Positions 1 through 7,930 of a DNA stretch of 64,000 nt are shown piece after piece. Numbering within the stretch: position 1 is the stretch's first letter; every line of letters begins with the position of its first letter. The notes beneath the pieces are model-generated. The model ran no database searches. It saw only the letters and a list, made by a program, of their open reading frames with translations, and was not told where the DNA came from. The DNA comes from an uncultured Bacteroidales bacterium (GTDB lineage: Bacteria > Bacteroidota > Bacteroidia > Bacteroidales > Paludibacteraceae). The stretch covers positions 1 through 64,000 of the forward strand of contig ONQO01000003.1 of NCBI GenBank assembly GCA_900319995.1, written 5' to 3'. A program made the translations under genes and the position numbers.

Positions 1-185
1 CCGTCATCCTCTACACCGTTACCATTCTCGTCAACCCACGTGGACAGCAAAATCTGGTCTCCCTGTTTCAGATTGACTACCAGACCACCATCCGTCGGCG
101 TAAAATCGTACACCGCGCCATACATTCCCAGCGTAACAAATACTACCGAAATCAACAACAGAATTCGTACCTTAAATTCTTTCAT
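1..185 (-). CDS. Exported protein, N-terminal part only
   Basis: The gene runs off the left edge; 61 codons are visible, starting at the ATG whose complement lies at 183-185. The first ~25 residues (MKEFKVRILLLISVVFVTLG) form a signal peptide or single membrane anchor. A segment rich in Asp and Gly follows, reading VDENGNGVEDDG at the edge, which is reminiscent of calcium-binding loops. A good promoter lies directly upstream at 236-267. The family is not recognised. The reading frame and start are supported by the promoter and the signal peptide; nothing can be said about function. Confidence 0.6.
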   Translation of the reverse strand, partial: MKEFKVRILLLISVVFVTLGMYGAVYDFTPTDGGLVVNLKQGDQILLSTWVDENGNGVEDD

Positions 186-235
186 TTTTAAACAGACTAT
201 ATTCATACTTTTTACTCGATTTACAAAAAAGTGTG

Positions 236-267
236 CAAAGTTACAAAAAAACGGGCACATATGCAAG
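236..267 (-). promoter_or_regulatory. Bacteroidota promoter for the left-edge gene
   Basis: On the minus strand the -7 element TAACTTTG (236-243) lies exactly 20 nt from a -33 element CTTG (264-267). The -33 element sits in the context TTGCATATGTG, the extended form seen at several other promoters in this window. Confidence 0.65.
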
Positions 268-314
268 TGTCCGTGCAAAAAATTGCATTAAAGTTGAGAA
301 AATCGCTCGATTTT

Positions 315-1520
315 TTATTTATTGTCGCTTTGAGCAAGCCATTCCGTTGGTGTATAACCCGTTTCGCGCGCAAACACACGACCAAAAACGGTAGCCGACG
401 AGAAACCGCAGCGCTCCGATATTTCCTGCATTTTCAGGCTCGGATTCTCACGCATTTGCTGCTTCGCCTCTGCTACTCGATAATTCGTCACAAAATGATA
501 GAACGAACAATCATATTCCACATTAATGAACTGCGATAGATACGTCCTGTTCATCGGCAACACTTGATGCAAATCGGTCAAACGGAAATTCGGATTGAGA
601 TAGGGCTTCTCTCGCGACATCCATTCCTCCAAGGCGCGACGGTATTCCGCATTCGACTCTTTATTCGACGCTACCTGCCCTACGTTCGACTCGGTCTCTA
701 TATCTTCCGCCTTCACCTCTTTCTCCGCATCCTCTATCCACGGCTTCGAACGGAAGATAATTTGGTCATTCGTATAGACAATGATAAAGAACAGCAACCA
801 TTGTTGCGTAAAGTATCGGTTAGGCTCCTCGGAGACACTGAGATAAACATAGGACAACCCAACAATGAAAAGCATTACCAGATAACGGATTATCCATCGC
901 TCGTCCGTCTCTTCTAAGGAACTGAAATTATCCTCACAATATTTGCGATAGGACCTTATATGATGGAACATCAGCGAAATCCATACAATAGGAACTATCG
1001 CCAATAGCCATCGCAAATCCCATGGAACAAAATAGTCACATATTCCTACTACTATTACCGGTAAGAGACGACTGAGCGCTTTCTTCCAACTCAACCACCC
1101 GGGGCGCAGCACTTCGGACGGATAGGCTAAAAACAACCATGCAAATATATCGCCGCCAACCAGTTCCCATCCTTCAAAACTAAATATCCCTTCAGAGGGC
1201 CGCAAATCTGCATTCACCATTTCACGATAGCCAGTACCGATTATCATCACCACGGACGTCGCCGCCATTATCCAGGCATACACATACCTCACCCTGATTC
1301 CGTTACAATGCCTCGCCATCGCCCACGTATTGATGACCGCTACTGTGATAATTGCGGTATTTTGAACAGGTGATATGATGGAACGGAATAAGCTCGACGG
1401 AATCAGCGGCGAGAGTACATAACTCGCCACTACGGCACAAAACAGCAGCAGTCCGAACACAAATTCCGAACGATATTCATAATAGAATACCCGGAGACCT
1501 TTTAGACTTTTTTCACCCAT
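315..1520 (-). CDS. Membrane-bound AraC-family transcriptional regulator
   Basis: A 401-residue protein. The N-terminal ~240 residues contain about seven hydrophobic segments (around residues 17-40, 48-68, 78-97, 120-137, 148-185, 210-228 and 235-252). The C-terminal ~105 residues are an AraC/XylS double helix-turn-helix: NPNFRLTDLHQVLPMNRTYLS for the first HTH, and the conserved second HTH with MQEISERCGFSSATVFGRVF followed by GYTPTEW. This architecture, a multi-pass sensor fused to an AraC output, is common in Bacteroidales. It suggests a membrane-sensed signal, but the ligand is unknown. The gene stands alone, and the repeat-rich region 1.5-2.7 kb lies behind its start. Confidence 0.85.
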   Translation of the reverse strand: MGEKSLKGLRVFYYEYRSEFVFGLLLFCAVVASYVLSPLIPSSLFRSIISPVQNTAIITVAVINTWAMARHCNGIRVRYVYAWIMAATSVVMIIGTGYREMVNADLRPSEGIFSFEGWELVGGDIFAWLFLAYPSEVLRPGWLSWKKALSRLLPVIVVGICDYFVPWDLRWLLAIVPIVWISLMFHHIRSYRKYCEDNFSSLEETDERWIIRYLVMLFIVGLSYVYLSVSEEPNRYFTQQWLLFFIIVYTNDQIIFRSKPWIEDAEKEVKAEDIETESNVGQVASNKESNAEYRRALEEWMSREKPYLNPNFRLTDLHQVLPMNRTYLSQFINVEYDCSFYHFVTNYRVAEAKQQMRENPSLKMQEISERCGFSSATVFGRVFARETGYTPTEWLAQSDNK

Positions 1521-1737
1521 TAGGATTCCTCCTTCTTTATTCTAATATATCTTACTTTTCACATCATTTCCACAATACACACCATTCTTCCACGCACTCA
1601 CAATTCTCACGCACTCACATTTCCTTCACTCTCAAAATTCCCGGCACTCGCCATAATCAAACACAAGCTATAATCTGGCACTCAAACCTTTCCTCGAAAT
1701 AGCACATTTTGGTACCATTCTGCAACATTCCCCAAAA

Positions 1738-1905
1738 CCTACAACACCAATTTGACGTACCGATCCTACAACACCAATTTGACGTACCGATCCTACAACA
1801 CCAACTTGACCTAACGATCCTACTACACTAATTTGACCTAACGAAAATACAGCATTAATTGAATTTGACGAAGAAAAAGCATTAATTGAATTTGACGAAG
1901 AAAAA
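1738..1905. repeat. 27-bp tandem repeat, six units in two sub-families
   Basis: Four units of the type CCTACAACACCAATTTGACG... (1738-1764, 1765-1791, 1792-1818, 1819-1845) are followed, after AATACA, by two identical units beginning GCATTAATTGAATTTGACGA (1852-1878 and 1879-1905). Both sub-families have a 27-bp period and share the core AATTTGACG/C. There are no unique spacers, so this is not a CRISPR array. Confidence 0.9.
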
Positions 1906-2009
1906 GCATATCTTTTTCTCTTGTACTTTTTCGATTAGAAAGCGCACAGATGGTTTATAATTCTCCTATACTATCTCTGATCATTTTTAATTATCATTCC
2001 CTCATCCCT

Positions 2010-2200
2010 TGTGTTTCTCTCATTCCCTCACTCTCTCATTCCCTCACTCTCTCATTCCCTCACTCCTTCATCCCTTTCATTCCCTCATCCCTTTCATTCC
2101 CTCATCCCTTTGTTTCTTTCGTTCCTTTGTGAACCATCAAAAACCCTCTCCCCTTAATTCCCTCATTCCTTCATCCCTTTCATTCCTTCATCACCTTTAT
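2010..2200. repeat. CT-rich low-complexity tandem repeat
   Basis: Degenerate reiterations of TCATTCCCTCA and TCATCCCTTTCATTCCC, about 190 bp, strongly strand-asymmetric (pyrimidines on the plus strand). Conceptual translations in this stretch (Ser/Pro/His-rich) are products of the repeat and are not annotated. Confidence 0.85.
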
Positions 2201-2596
2201 TTCTTCCGTAATTTACCCCAAAACACAAAGCAACAAACACAATCCTGCGAACCACACCTCAAATACAAAACTTCATCCTGATAATGCTAGACCATACCTA
2301 TACCATAACTAGACCATAACTAGACCATATACCTACCCTTACCGTACCGTTGAGCCTCCATGACCATCCCGTAACCTTTTGTTAACAAACATCCTAAAAT
2401 CTTTTCGGAATATAAAATAGGCTTGCTTTCTGAATTTCCCCGCAAAAGTACTACTTTTTTTTGAATTACGCAAATTTTATAGTAAAAAATTTCTTTAAAA
2501 AACAAAAAAATAGTAATTTAATATGTTACGAATTTTAAGACCTCAAAAGCGCTACTCGTTTTATACTGTACATCCACATTAGTCATCCTCTAAAAT

Positions 2597-2640
2597 AATT
2601 TCTTCTCTATACAATTATAATTTCTTCTCTATACAATTAT
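2597..2640. repeat. 22-bp perfect tandem duplication
   Basis: AATTTCTTCTCTATACAATT-AT occurs twice head to tail (2597-2618 and 2619-2640), 70 bp upstream of the tRNA promoter. Confidence 0.9.
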
Positions 2641-2710
2641 TTAGGAACATGCGTGCGCGCGCGACAAAAATGCTGAAAATGCATTTTTTTTGCATTTTTT
2701 TTGCAAAAAA

Positions 2711-2742
2711 TTTGCATATGTCAAAAAAAAGCAGTACTTTTG
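2711..2742 (+). promoter_or_regulatory. Promoter of the tRNA cluster
   Basis: The -33 element TTTG (2711-2714, context TTTGCATATGTC) is 20 nt upstream of the -7 element TACTTTTG (2735-2742). A/T-rich tracts precede it. It reads into the three tRNA genes starting at 2810. Confidence 0.75.
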
Positions 2743-2809
2743 CACTCGCTTTTGAAAGGAACACCTTTTGAGACGCACAAATGATCTTTATCGTAGAGGT
2801 AAAAAGAAT

Positions 2810-2882
<73 letters not shown>

Positions 2883-2921
2883 CTTTTTTTTTGCCGTTAG
2901 GCAAAAGAGGGTCCAATAAAC

Positions 2922-3189
2922 CTCGGGATGTAAAACGTAGTTTTGCAGACCGAAAAGCGTAGCACAATACGTAGGCGTAATCGAGCGGCGCGCCGCGAGT
3001 CACGCGAAGTATTGATGCAAGCGCGCCCAGATGGCGGAATTGGTAGACGCGTGCGTTTCAGGTGCGCATGCCGCGAGGTGTGCAGGTTCGAGTCCTGTTC
3101 TGGGCACAACGCTCTTTGATGGAGCGTCGATCTTTAATTTACGAAACTCGGGATGTAAAACGTAGTTTTGCAGACCGAAAAGCGTAGCA
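2922..3189 (+). repeat. Identical 43-bp blocks in the two tRNA spacers
   Basis: The block CTCGGGATGTAAAACGTAGT... is identical at 2922-2964 (after tRNA-Gly) and 3147-3189 (after the first tRNA-Leu). It is followed in both spacers by a looser match (GTCACGC-AAGT--T-ATGCAAGC) directly before the next tRNA. The spacers therefore look duplicated together with the tRNA units. Confidence 0.85.
3025..3106 (+). tRNA. tRNA-Leu (anticodon CAG)
   Basis: A class II tRNA of about 82 nt. The acceptor is GCCCAGA/TCTGGGC, the anticodon stem is TGCGT/GCGCA with loop TTCAGGT giving CAG, a long variable arm is present, and the T-loop is GTTCGAGTC. It reads CUG codons. Confidence 0.93.
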
Positions 3190-3248
3190 TGACACGGAGC
3201 GTTATACAAGCGTGAAACGCGCAGTCACGCAAGTGTCTATGCAAGCAC

Positions 3249-3332
3249 GCGCAGGTGGTGAAATTGGTATACACGCTACTTTGAGGGGGTAGTGGTCGCA
3301 AGATCGTGTGAGTTCGAGTCTCATCCTGCGCA
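3249..3332 (+). tRNA. tRNA-Leu (anticodon GAG)
   Basis: A class II tRNA of about 84 nt. The acceptor is GCGCAGG/CCTGCGC, the anticodon arm is CTACTTTGAGGGGGTAG with GAG in the loop, and there is a long variable arm and a GTTCGAGTC T-loop. It reads CUU/CUC codons. Confidence 0.93.
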
Positions 3333-3393
3333 CAAGGGTTGAAAATCAATAAGTTACGCGTAAGACGCGTAGAAATCGACCCAAAAACTGCCC

Positions 3394-3423
3394 AAATGAC
3401 TTTCACAGATGTGGAAGTCATTT
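3394..3423 (+). terminator. Possible terminator of the tRNA cluster
   Basis: The hairpin AAATGACTT...AAGTCATTT, 60 nt after the last tRNA, is followed by only a weak U-rich stretch (GTCGTTTAT). Confidence 0.4.
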
Positions 3424-3445
3424 GTCGTTTATAACATTGTTTAAC

Positions 3446-3490
3446 TTTTTTTCTCCCGCCAATCAGAAAAGGTTGGCGGAAGAAAAAAAA
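3446..3490. repeat. Extended inverted repeat with T-run and A-run arms
   Basis: CCGCCAA (3456-3462) pairs with TTGGCGG (3473-3479). The stem is prolonged by the T-run at 3446-3452 and the A-run at 3483-3490. On either strand the T-run lies before the hairpin, so it is not a typical intrinsic terminator. Confidence 0.5.
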
Positions 3491-3494
3491 TACT

Positions 3495-3614
3495 ATGTTG
3501 GTTCAAAATTTTGGAGCCCTAAAGCAATTTGTTCCGATGAGCGATTACGACGAGGAGAACGGGAACTACTTGCATGAGGAGGACTGGCTTTGGGGTAAGC
3601 CGCAACTCACATAG
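3495..3614 (+). CDS. Possible 39-residue ORF or gene remnant
   Basis: ATG at 3495 to TAG at 3612-3614 encodes an acidic 39-residue peptide (…MSDYDEENGNYLHEEDWLWG…). The frame directly after it (about 3614-3721) stays open and also looks protein-like (EFAKHRLSSIVDIIECTIIP...) but has no start. This fits a small gene broken by a frameshift or stop. No family is recognised, and the rest of 3333-3718 shows nothing else. Confidence 0.25.
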   Translation: MLVQNFGALKQFVPMSDYDEENGNYLHEEDWLWGKPQLT

Positions 3615-3718
3615 AGTTTGCCAAGCATCGCCTCTCCTCCATTGTGGACATCATCGAGTGTACCATTATCCCGACAGGAAGGTGTCTCTTTTGTGTCACT
3701 AACGCACAGATATATAGT

Positions 3719-4495
3719 CTATAAGGAGCGGAGAAGTTTGACATGCTCGTAGGCTTCGTTGATTGTTCGGAACTTTTCGGTAGCCTGCATGCGAATCTCC
3801 TCCGAAGCATTTGCCACTTTATCAGGATGATACTTCATCGCCATACGGCGATATGCTTTTTTCACCTCTTCATTCGTAGCGGAAGGTGTGATTTCCAATA
3901 CCGTATATGCCCAGTTCGGATCTTTGGCTTTGTTGTACATTGCTGCCAAAGAGTCAAAATCCTTGGCGGAAACATTCATAGCCGTAGCTATCCGCTCTAT
4001 CACTTTGTGCTCTTGCTTGGCGTACTCGCCATCCGCATTAGCGAGTTCAAGGAGCAGATGGATTAGTTCCAACCGTGTGGAATAATTGACATGCTGCGCT
4101 ATCTGATTCGACACAGCCACTACGTCTATGTTCTGCTGCAAGAGTTCTTTGAGCATCTGTAATGCTTCTTTGCCTCCTTCTTCTCCGTATGTTTTGAGCA
4201 AGAAGGGCTTAATATAATTGACTTCGGACTTGAGTACACGCCCATCGGCTTTCATGACACATGCTATCAGCACGAGAAGTGAGATACTGATATCCGCCTT
4301 TGTTGCCCGTTGCCGTGAACCCGTAGAAGCACGCCCCGTCGTCGTCTCATTTTCCGTTTCTGACGCAGGCTCACTTTCCGTCTGATAGCGTTGTGCTGAG
4401 TTATCCATTACGCTACCGATAATAACACCCACAACCGCTCCAATCGGTCCGCCCAGCACATAACCAAGTCCACCTAATAGCCATTTTGCTTTCAT
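3719..4495 (-). CDS. DjlA-like protein (TerB-like domain plus J-domain)
   Basis: A 258-residue protein. The N-terminus (residues 1-30, Gly-rich hydrophobic [20 protein letters not shown]) resembles the glycine-zipper membrane segment of DjlA proteins. A low-complexity Glu/Thr linker leads to an all-helical TerB-like domain (about residues 68-180, with [13 protein letters not shown] and [13 protein letters not shown], the paired acidic TerB motifs). The C-terminal ~65 residues are a J-domain with the invariant HPD (MKYHPDKV), which should stimulate an Hsp70 (DnaK) ATPase at the membrane. The gene is monocistronic with its own promoter. Confidence 0.85.
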   Translation of the reverse strand: MKAKWLLGGLGYVLGGPIGAVVGVIIGSVMDNSAQRYQTESEPASETENETTTGRASTGSRQRATKADISISLLVLIACVMKADGRVLKSEVNYIKPFLLKTYGEEGGKEALQMLKELLQQNIDVVAVSNQIAQHVNYSTRLELIHLLLELANADGEYAKQEHKVIERIATAMNVSAKDFDSLAAMYNKAKDPNWAYTVLEITPSATNEEVKKAYRRMAMKYHPDKVANASEEIRMQATEKFRTINEAYEHVKLLRSL

Positions 4496-4520
4496 TTCAC
4501 TCTTTTTTTAAAATCGTGTG

Positions 4521-4552
4521 CAAAGGTACAAAAAATAACTGACTTACACAAA
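4521..4552 (-). promoter_or_regulatory. Promoter of the DjlA-like gene
   Basis: On the minus strand, -7 TACCTTTG (4521-4528) and -33 TTTG (4549-4552) are separated by 20 nt, about 25 nt upstream of the start codon. Confidence 0.7.
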
Positions 4553-4617
4553 AAAAAGTGCCTAAATCAGCACTTTTTTCACTTTTGCATTCAGCTCTTG
4601 TCTGACTGCCTGTGTTT

Positions 4618-4887
4618 TTACTTACGAATACCGAGTTCTTTGATGATTGCGCGGTAACGCTCGATGTCTTTAGCCTTCAGATAATCCAACATGCGGCGGC
4701 GTTTACCTACCAAAGAGGTCAGCGCGCGCTCCGTACCGAAGTCCTTGCGGTTTTCCTTCAGGTGCTCGGTCAGGTGGTTGATACGGAAGGTGAACAATGC
4801 GATTTGGCTCTCTGCAGAACCGGTGTTTTTAGCGTCGTTGCCGTATTTTGCAAACAACTCGGCTTTTTTCTCGGAAGTTAAATACAT
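4618..4887 (-). CDS. rpsO: 30S ribosomal protein S15
   Basis: 89 residues, the normal family length. The sequence carries the S15 signature: GSAESQIALFTFRINHLTEHL, then the basic KDFGTERALTSLVGKRRRML segment and DYLKAKDIERYRAIIKELGIRK at the end. S15 binds the 16S rRNA three-way junction and nucleates assembly of the 30S platform. The gene is monocistronic, with a leader of about 130 nt (see 4888-5050) that contains a 15-bp repeat. No pnp follows within the window. Confidence 0.97.
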   Translation of the reverse strand: MYLTSEKKAELFAKYGNDAKNTGSAESQIALFTFRINHLTEHLKENRKDFGTERALTSLVGKRRRMLDYLKAKDIERYRAIIKELGIRK

Positions 4888-5050
4888 AAGTTAATGTACC
4901 ATTTGTTCATGTACCATTTGTTGCATGGTAAATGAGAGTTAAACAATGTCGGCAGAAGGAGCATCGCTTAGATAACAACTTCGCCGGATTTATTAAAGCT
5001 TACTTTTAAAAAAGCCTGCAAAGTTAATGCTTTTTTTTGAAACCACCAAA
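4888..5050 (-). promoter_or_regulatory. rpsO promoter and 130-nt leader
   Basis: -7 TAACTTTG (5019-5026) and -33 TTTG (5047-5050) are 20 nt apart. The leader between 5018 and 4888 contains two copies of a 15-bp unit, GTACCATTTGTTCAT (4896-4910) and GTACCATTTGTTGCAT (4911-4926), related to the in-gene repeat described elsewhere. In other bacteria S15 represses its own translation through the leader; whether that happens here cannot be judged. Confidence 0.6.
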
Positions 5051-5095
5051 TTTACAGGCATTTTTTGTGTATTTTCTTGCACTTTTATCGAAAAA

Positions 5096-5737
5096 TCATC
5101 GTTTTTCCGCTCCAATAGTCGTTATTTCTCCGTGTCCCGGATAAACGCGTGTATCGGGCGGAAGGGCGAAAAGAGTTTCCAACGACTCTATCAGTTGACC
5201 TATATTTCCTTCCGGCAAATCGGTTCTGCCATATCCCATTCGGAAGAGTGTATCTCCGGAAAAAAGCACTTTGTCTTGTGGGAAATACAGACTCACGCCG
5301 CCGGGAGTATGACCGGGAGTCTCAATAATGGAGAATTGAGAATGGAGAGTTGAGAATTGAGAATGGAGAATTGAGAATGGAGAATGGAGCGGTTCTATGG
5401 GAAATGATTCCGCTTGCATCCGGACGCCGAATAGGTCATATTGCTGCTGCATGAGATGCACCATAGGGATGTCCCGCTCATGGATAAGCACGGGCGTATG
5501 CCATGTTTCCGTTGCCCATTTGGCGCCCCATAGATGATCCAAATGACCGTGGGTAGCTATAATGGATACAGGGTTTGGGCAGACTGTCTGTTGATTTTCC
5601 ACATACTGAAACAATTGCTGCTGCTCGTAAGGAGTATAACACGCAGGATCGACTACAAGCACCTTCTGTTCGTTTATGGTTATGACATATGTGTTGGTCT
5701 GAAAAGGACCAAACACAAAACTCTTTATCTCCAACAT
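5096..5737 (-). CDS. Metallo-beta-lactamase-fold hydrolase, glyoxalase II-like
   Basis: 213 residues from the ATG at 5737, which overlaps the end of the upstream radical SAM gene (translational coupling). The zinc-binding motif ATHGHLDHLWG, the later GHTPGG and SGDTLF, and the terminal YPGHGE mark the glyoxalase II/MBL fold that hydrolyses thioesters. Between QAESFPIEPL and IIETPGHTPGG lies an insert (ILHSQF-type repeats) encoded by about nine copies of the heptamer GAGAATT/GAGAATG/GAGAGTT (5328-5389). Homologues normally have a short loop here. Heptamer gain or loss would shift the frame. It is the last gene of the marC-rpiB-radical SAM operon. Confidence 0.85.
   Translation of the reverse strand: MLEIKSFVFGPFQTNTYVITINEQKVLVVDPACYTPYEQQQLFQYVENQQTVCPNPVSIIATHGHLDHLWGAKWATETWHTPVLIHERDIPMVHLMQQQYDLFGVRMQAESFPIEPLHSPFSILHSQFSTLHSQFSIIETPGHTPGGVSLYFPQDKVLFSGDTLFRMGYGRTDLPEGNIGQLIESLETLFALPPDTRVYPGHGEITTIGAEKR
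5328..5389. repeat. Heptanucleotide array inside the MBL hydrolase gene
   Basis: Nine consecutive 7-bp units of the forms GAGAATT, GAGAATG and GAGAGTT, read in frame as (F/S)-S-I/T-L-H-S-Q. The unit length is not a multiple of three. Confidence 0.85.
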
Positions 5738-6717
5738 TCCTGACAAATTTTAGGTTTTTCCTTCATCGCTTCTCGTCTGAACTGCATCGCTTTATCGTTG
5801 CGAAAGAGTTCATTGAGCGGAGTATCCATAATATTCCCGTATGCATACGCATGCGCTTTGTCATAACAGCAAGGCAGGACCTCACCGGTGGTGGTGACCA
5901 CTACTCCACTCCACACGCGAAAACAGCCTTTGCCCATTTTTTTCCTGTGATAGTGCCCGTCTTCATCTTTGACGTAGCGGCTGTATCGTTTGTCCGACGG
6001 CATGAGCGGATGTCCGTCCGCATAGTGGTATAGTTGCGCTGTTTTGAAGACCAGGCGATCAGCTCCCAGTTTTTTATACTCCTTGCGAAAACGGTCCCAT
6101 TCATGTTCGTTGGTTTTCAGCCGCAGGCATTGGAGTTCGATTTGACATCGGGCTTGGGACTTTCCATATTTCTCTTTCGCGGAACGCAAGAAGAAGAGAG
6201 CCTGTTGGCATTTCTCCAGACTGCCTCCCACCCGATAGGCTCCGTAACTATCCTCTGTGAGTCCATCCATAGAGACTATTATTCTGTCCAATCCGGAAAC
6301 GACGATTTGGTCCGCAAGGTCCTCTGTAAGCGCTTGGGCGTTAGTACTGATGATGGTATAAAGACCCGCCTCATGGGCTTGAGCTATCATCTGCGGCAGT
6401 CTGGCGTTGAGCAAGGGTTCTCCCTGAAAATAAAACTGAATGATATGGGCATATGGCGCCGCCTCATAGAGCACCCGTTCCCAGACCTCCGAAGACATCA
6501 TACCATTTACCCTTTGTCTATTTTCCCGCATCCCCACAGGGCACTCCGGACAACGAAGTTGACAGATAGAGGACGGCTCGACGGATACGAACATCGGCAA
6601 ATGGGGTATATGACTTGGCTTATCTATGCAAAGCACTGAACCTAGGCGGTCCAGTGCATAACTTGCATAACACTTCAGCGCATTAATGCAACGCGATTTT
6701 GTTAACACGACGCTCAT
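5725..6717 (-). CDS. Radical SAM protein with C-terminal SPASM-type cysteines
   Basis: 330 residues. The radical SAM cluster motif CQLRCPECP (CxxxCxxC, about residues 53-60) binds the 4Fe-4S cluster used to cleave S-adenosylmethionine. FQGEPLL and ISTNAQAL follow, as in the MoaA/PqqE class. The C-terminus has CFRVW, LPCCYDK and CQECW, cysteines typical of a SPASM auxiliary-cluster domain. Such proteins modify peptides or small molecules. No precursor peptide gene is visible nearby, so the substrate is unknown. The gene overlaps rpiB upstream by about 35 nt and the MBL gene downstream by about 13 nt. Confidence 0.85.
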   Translation of the reverse strand: MSVVLTKSRCINALKCYASYALDRLGSVLCIDKPSHIPHLPMFVSVEPSSICQLRCPECPVGMRENRQRVNGMMSSEVWERVLYEAAPYAHIIQFYFQGEPLLNARLPQMIAQAHEAGLYTIISTNAQALTEDLADQIVVSGLDRIIVSMDGLTEDSYGAYRVGGSLEKCQQALFFLRSAKEKYGKSQARCQIELQCLRLKTNEHEWDRFRKEYKKLGADRLVFKTAQLYHYADGHPLMPSDKRYSRYVKDEDGHYHRKKMGKGCFRVWSGVVVTTTGEVLPCCYDKAHAYAYGNIMDTPLNELFRNDKAMQFRREAMKEKPKICQECWR

Positions 6718-7132
6718 GACGACCGCCTTCGAAATCCGTCTGGAAGAAGGTACGCACTATATCCAATGCTTTCGGCGCAGATATGAAATTAGCAGGCAAG
6801 CCGAGTACATTCGCGTTATTATGCTGACGTGCTAATTCCGCCAGTTTGGTCTCCCAGCACAAGGCGGCACGAATACCCTGGTGTTTGTTCGCCGTCATGG
6901 TGATGCCATTGCCCGTTGAGCAAATGACTATTCCGAAATCATACTCGCCTTTCTCTACTGCTTCCGCAAGAGGATGCGCGAAATCCGGATAATCGCAACT
7001 CTCGGTCGTATAGCAACCGAAATCCTTCACTTTAGCTCCGTTGTCCTCAAGGAACAACTGGACCTGCTGTTTAAGCGCAAACCCCGCATGATCGCTGGCT
7101 AACGCAATAGTCATTTCAGAAAAGTTTTTCAT
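6683..7132 (-). CDS. rpiB: Ribose-5-phosphate isomerase B
   Basis: Interconverts ribose-5-phosphate and ribulose-5-phosphate in the pentose phosphate pathway. The RpiB/LacAB signature is clear: IALASDHAGFALK, then CDYPDFAHPLAEAV, the catalytic-loop ICSTGNGITMTANKHQGIRAAL and NNANVLGLPA, plus GGRHERRVNKI at the end. Length (149) is normal. Two starts are possible: the ATG at 7132, overlapping marC by 17 nt, or the ATG at 7114, one base after the marC stop. The latter would begin MTIALASDHAG, closer to the usual family start. Confidence 0.93.
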   Translation of the reverse strand: MKNFSEMTIALASDHAGFALKQQVQLFLEDNGAKVKDFGCYTTESCDYPDFAHPLAEAVEKGEYDFGIVICSTGNGITMTANKHQGIRAALCWETKLAELARQHNNANVLGLPANFISAPKALDIVRTFFQTDFEGGRHERRVNKIALH

Positions 7133-7796
7133 CTGTATTGTTGTTTTCAGTTAGGATTACTGTTTCCTGTGGCTCCGCTTCTGTCTGTGATGGATGCAAA
7201 ACCTCTATAAAATTGGCGAACATCAGTTTGCAGGCGATGGCGAGCACTATGATTCCAAAGAATTTGCGGATGATATATAGCGACGTAGCACCCAGATATT
7301 TCGTCAGCCAGTTCGTCGCTATGAGCACTATATACAACACCAGCATACACAGCAGCAGGGATATACAGAGGTTGAATACCGTATATTCCGCGGTAATGGC
7401 GAGCAACGCCGTAAACGCTCCAGGCCCCGCGTACATAGGGAACGCAAGAGGAACTATCGTGCTCGCACTGGACAACTCCCCCTCCAACTTGTCATTCTGA
7501 AAAATCGTGATATCCAATATCATCTCCAATGCCATAAGGAAAATAATGAAACCACCCGCTATTGCAAAATACTGAATCTGTACTCCGAACAATTTCAGGA
7601 TCCATTCGCCAAGGAATAGAAACGACAGCAGAATGGTCAAACTCGCCATTACCACCCGGAATGGATGAATCTTGATCCCCTTCCGCTGCATTGATATCGT
7701 GATAGGTATATTTCCGAACGGGTCTATGATGGCTATCAGAAATACGAATGATGACAATACTTGCCATATGTCAAAACTACCAAAAAATTCTTTCAT
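7116..7796 (-). CDS. MarC-family integral membrane protein
   Basis: 226 residues with six predicted membrane segments in the MarC/UPF0056 arrangement. The conserved FVFLIAIIDPFGNIPI lies in the first helix, GGFIIFLMALEMI in the third, and PLAFPMYAGPGAFTAL in the mid-protein loop. Family members are inner-membrane proteins whose substrate is still unclear; the original antibiotic-resistance role of E. coli MarC was not confirmed. It is the first gene of a four-gene operon with rpiB, a radical SAM protein and an MBL hydrolase, transcribed from the divergent promoter shared with efp. Confidence 0.88.
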   Translation of the reverse strand: MKEFFGSFDIWQVLSSFVFLIAIIDPFGNIPITISMQRKGIKIHPFRVVMASLTILLSFLFLGEWILKLFGVQIQYFAIAGGFIIFLMALEMILDITIFQNDKLEGELSSASTIVPLAFPMYAGPGAFTALLAITAEYTVFNLCISLLLCMLVLYIVLIATNWLTKYLGATSLYIIRKFFGIIVLAIACKLMFANFIEVLHPSQTEAEPQETVILTENNNTDEKLF

Positions 7797-7824
7797 AACG
7801 CATACGTTTTAAAAAAATCGGGCA

Positions 7825-7872
7825 CAAAAGTACTAAAAAATTTGCATATATGCAAGAATTTTTGTAATTTTG
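7825..7872. promoter_or_regulatory. Symmetric divergent promoter, marC / efp
   Basis: The palindromic core TTTGCATATATGCAAG (7841-7856) supplies the -33 element of both directions. For efp (plus): TTTG 7841-7844, -7 TAATTTTG 7865-7872. For marC (minus): CTTG at 7853-7856, -7 TACTTTTG at 7825-7832. Both spacings are 20 nt. The same layout recurs at aroC/PCMD (62012-62059). Confidence 0.8.
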
Positions 7873-7930
7873 CGGCGATTTTCCAAAAAATAAGTCTTAA
7901 AATAGTAATTGAACTAATAGTAAAGTATTT

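Larger units (their letters stand above)
1521..2700. other. Long non-coding stretch rich in tandem repeats
   Basis: No convincing gene is present. The stretch contains a 27-bp tandem array (1738-1905), a CT-rich low-complexity run (about 2010-2200), an 11-bp repeat of the type ATAACTAGACC near 2290-2330, and a 22-bp duplication (2597-2640). Short open frames over the CT-rich part are simple-sequence artefacts. It separates the AraC gene from the tRNA promoter. Confidence 0.7.

Noticed and set aside
1738..1905. Possible CRISPR array (27-bp periodic repeats)
   Set aside because: Units are directly adjacent with no unique spacers, and no cas genes are present.
1950..2281. Ser/Pro/His-rich open frames on the plus strand
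   Set aside because: They are translations of a CT-rich simple repeat, with no promoter, no start context and overlapping alternative frames.
3446..3490. Intrinsic terminator after the tRNA cluster
   Set aside because: The T-run precedes and the A-run follows the hairpin on both strands, so neither direction has the needed U-tract.
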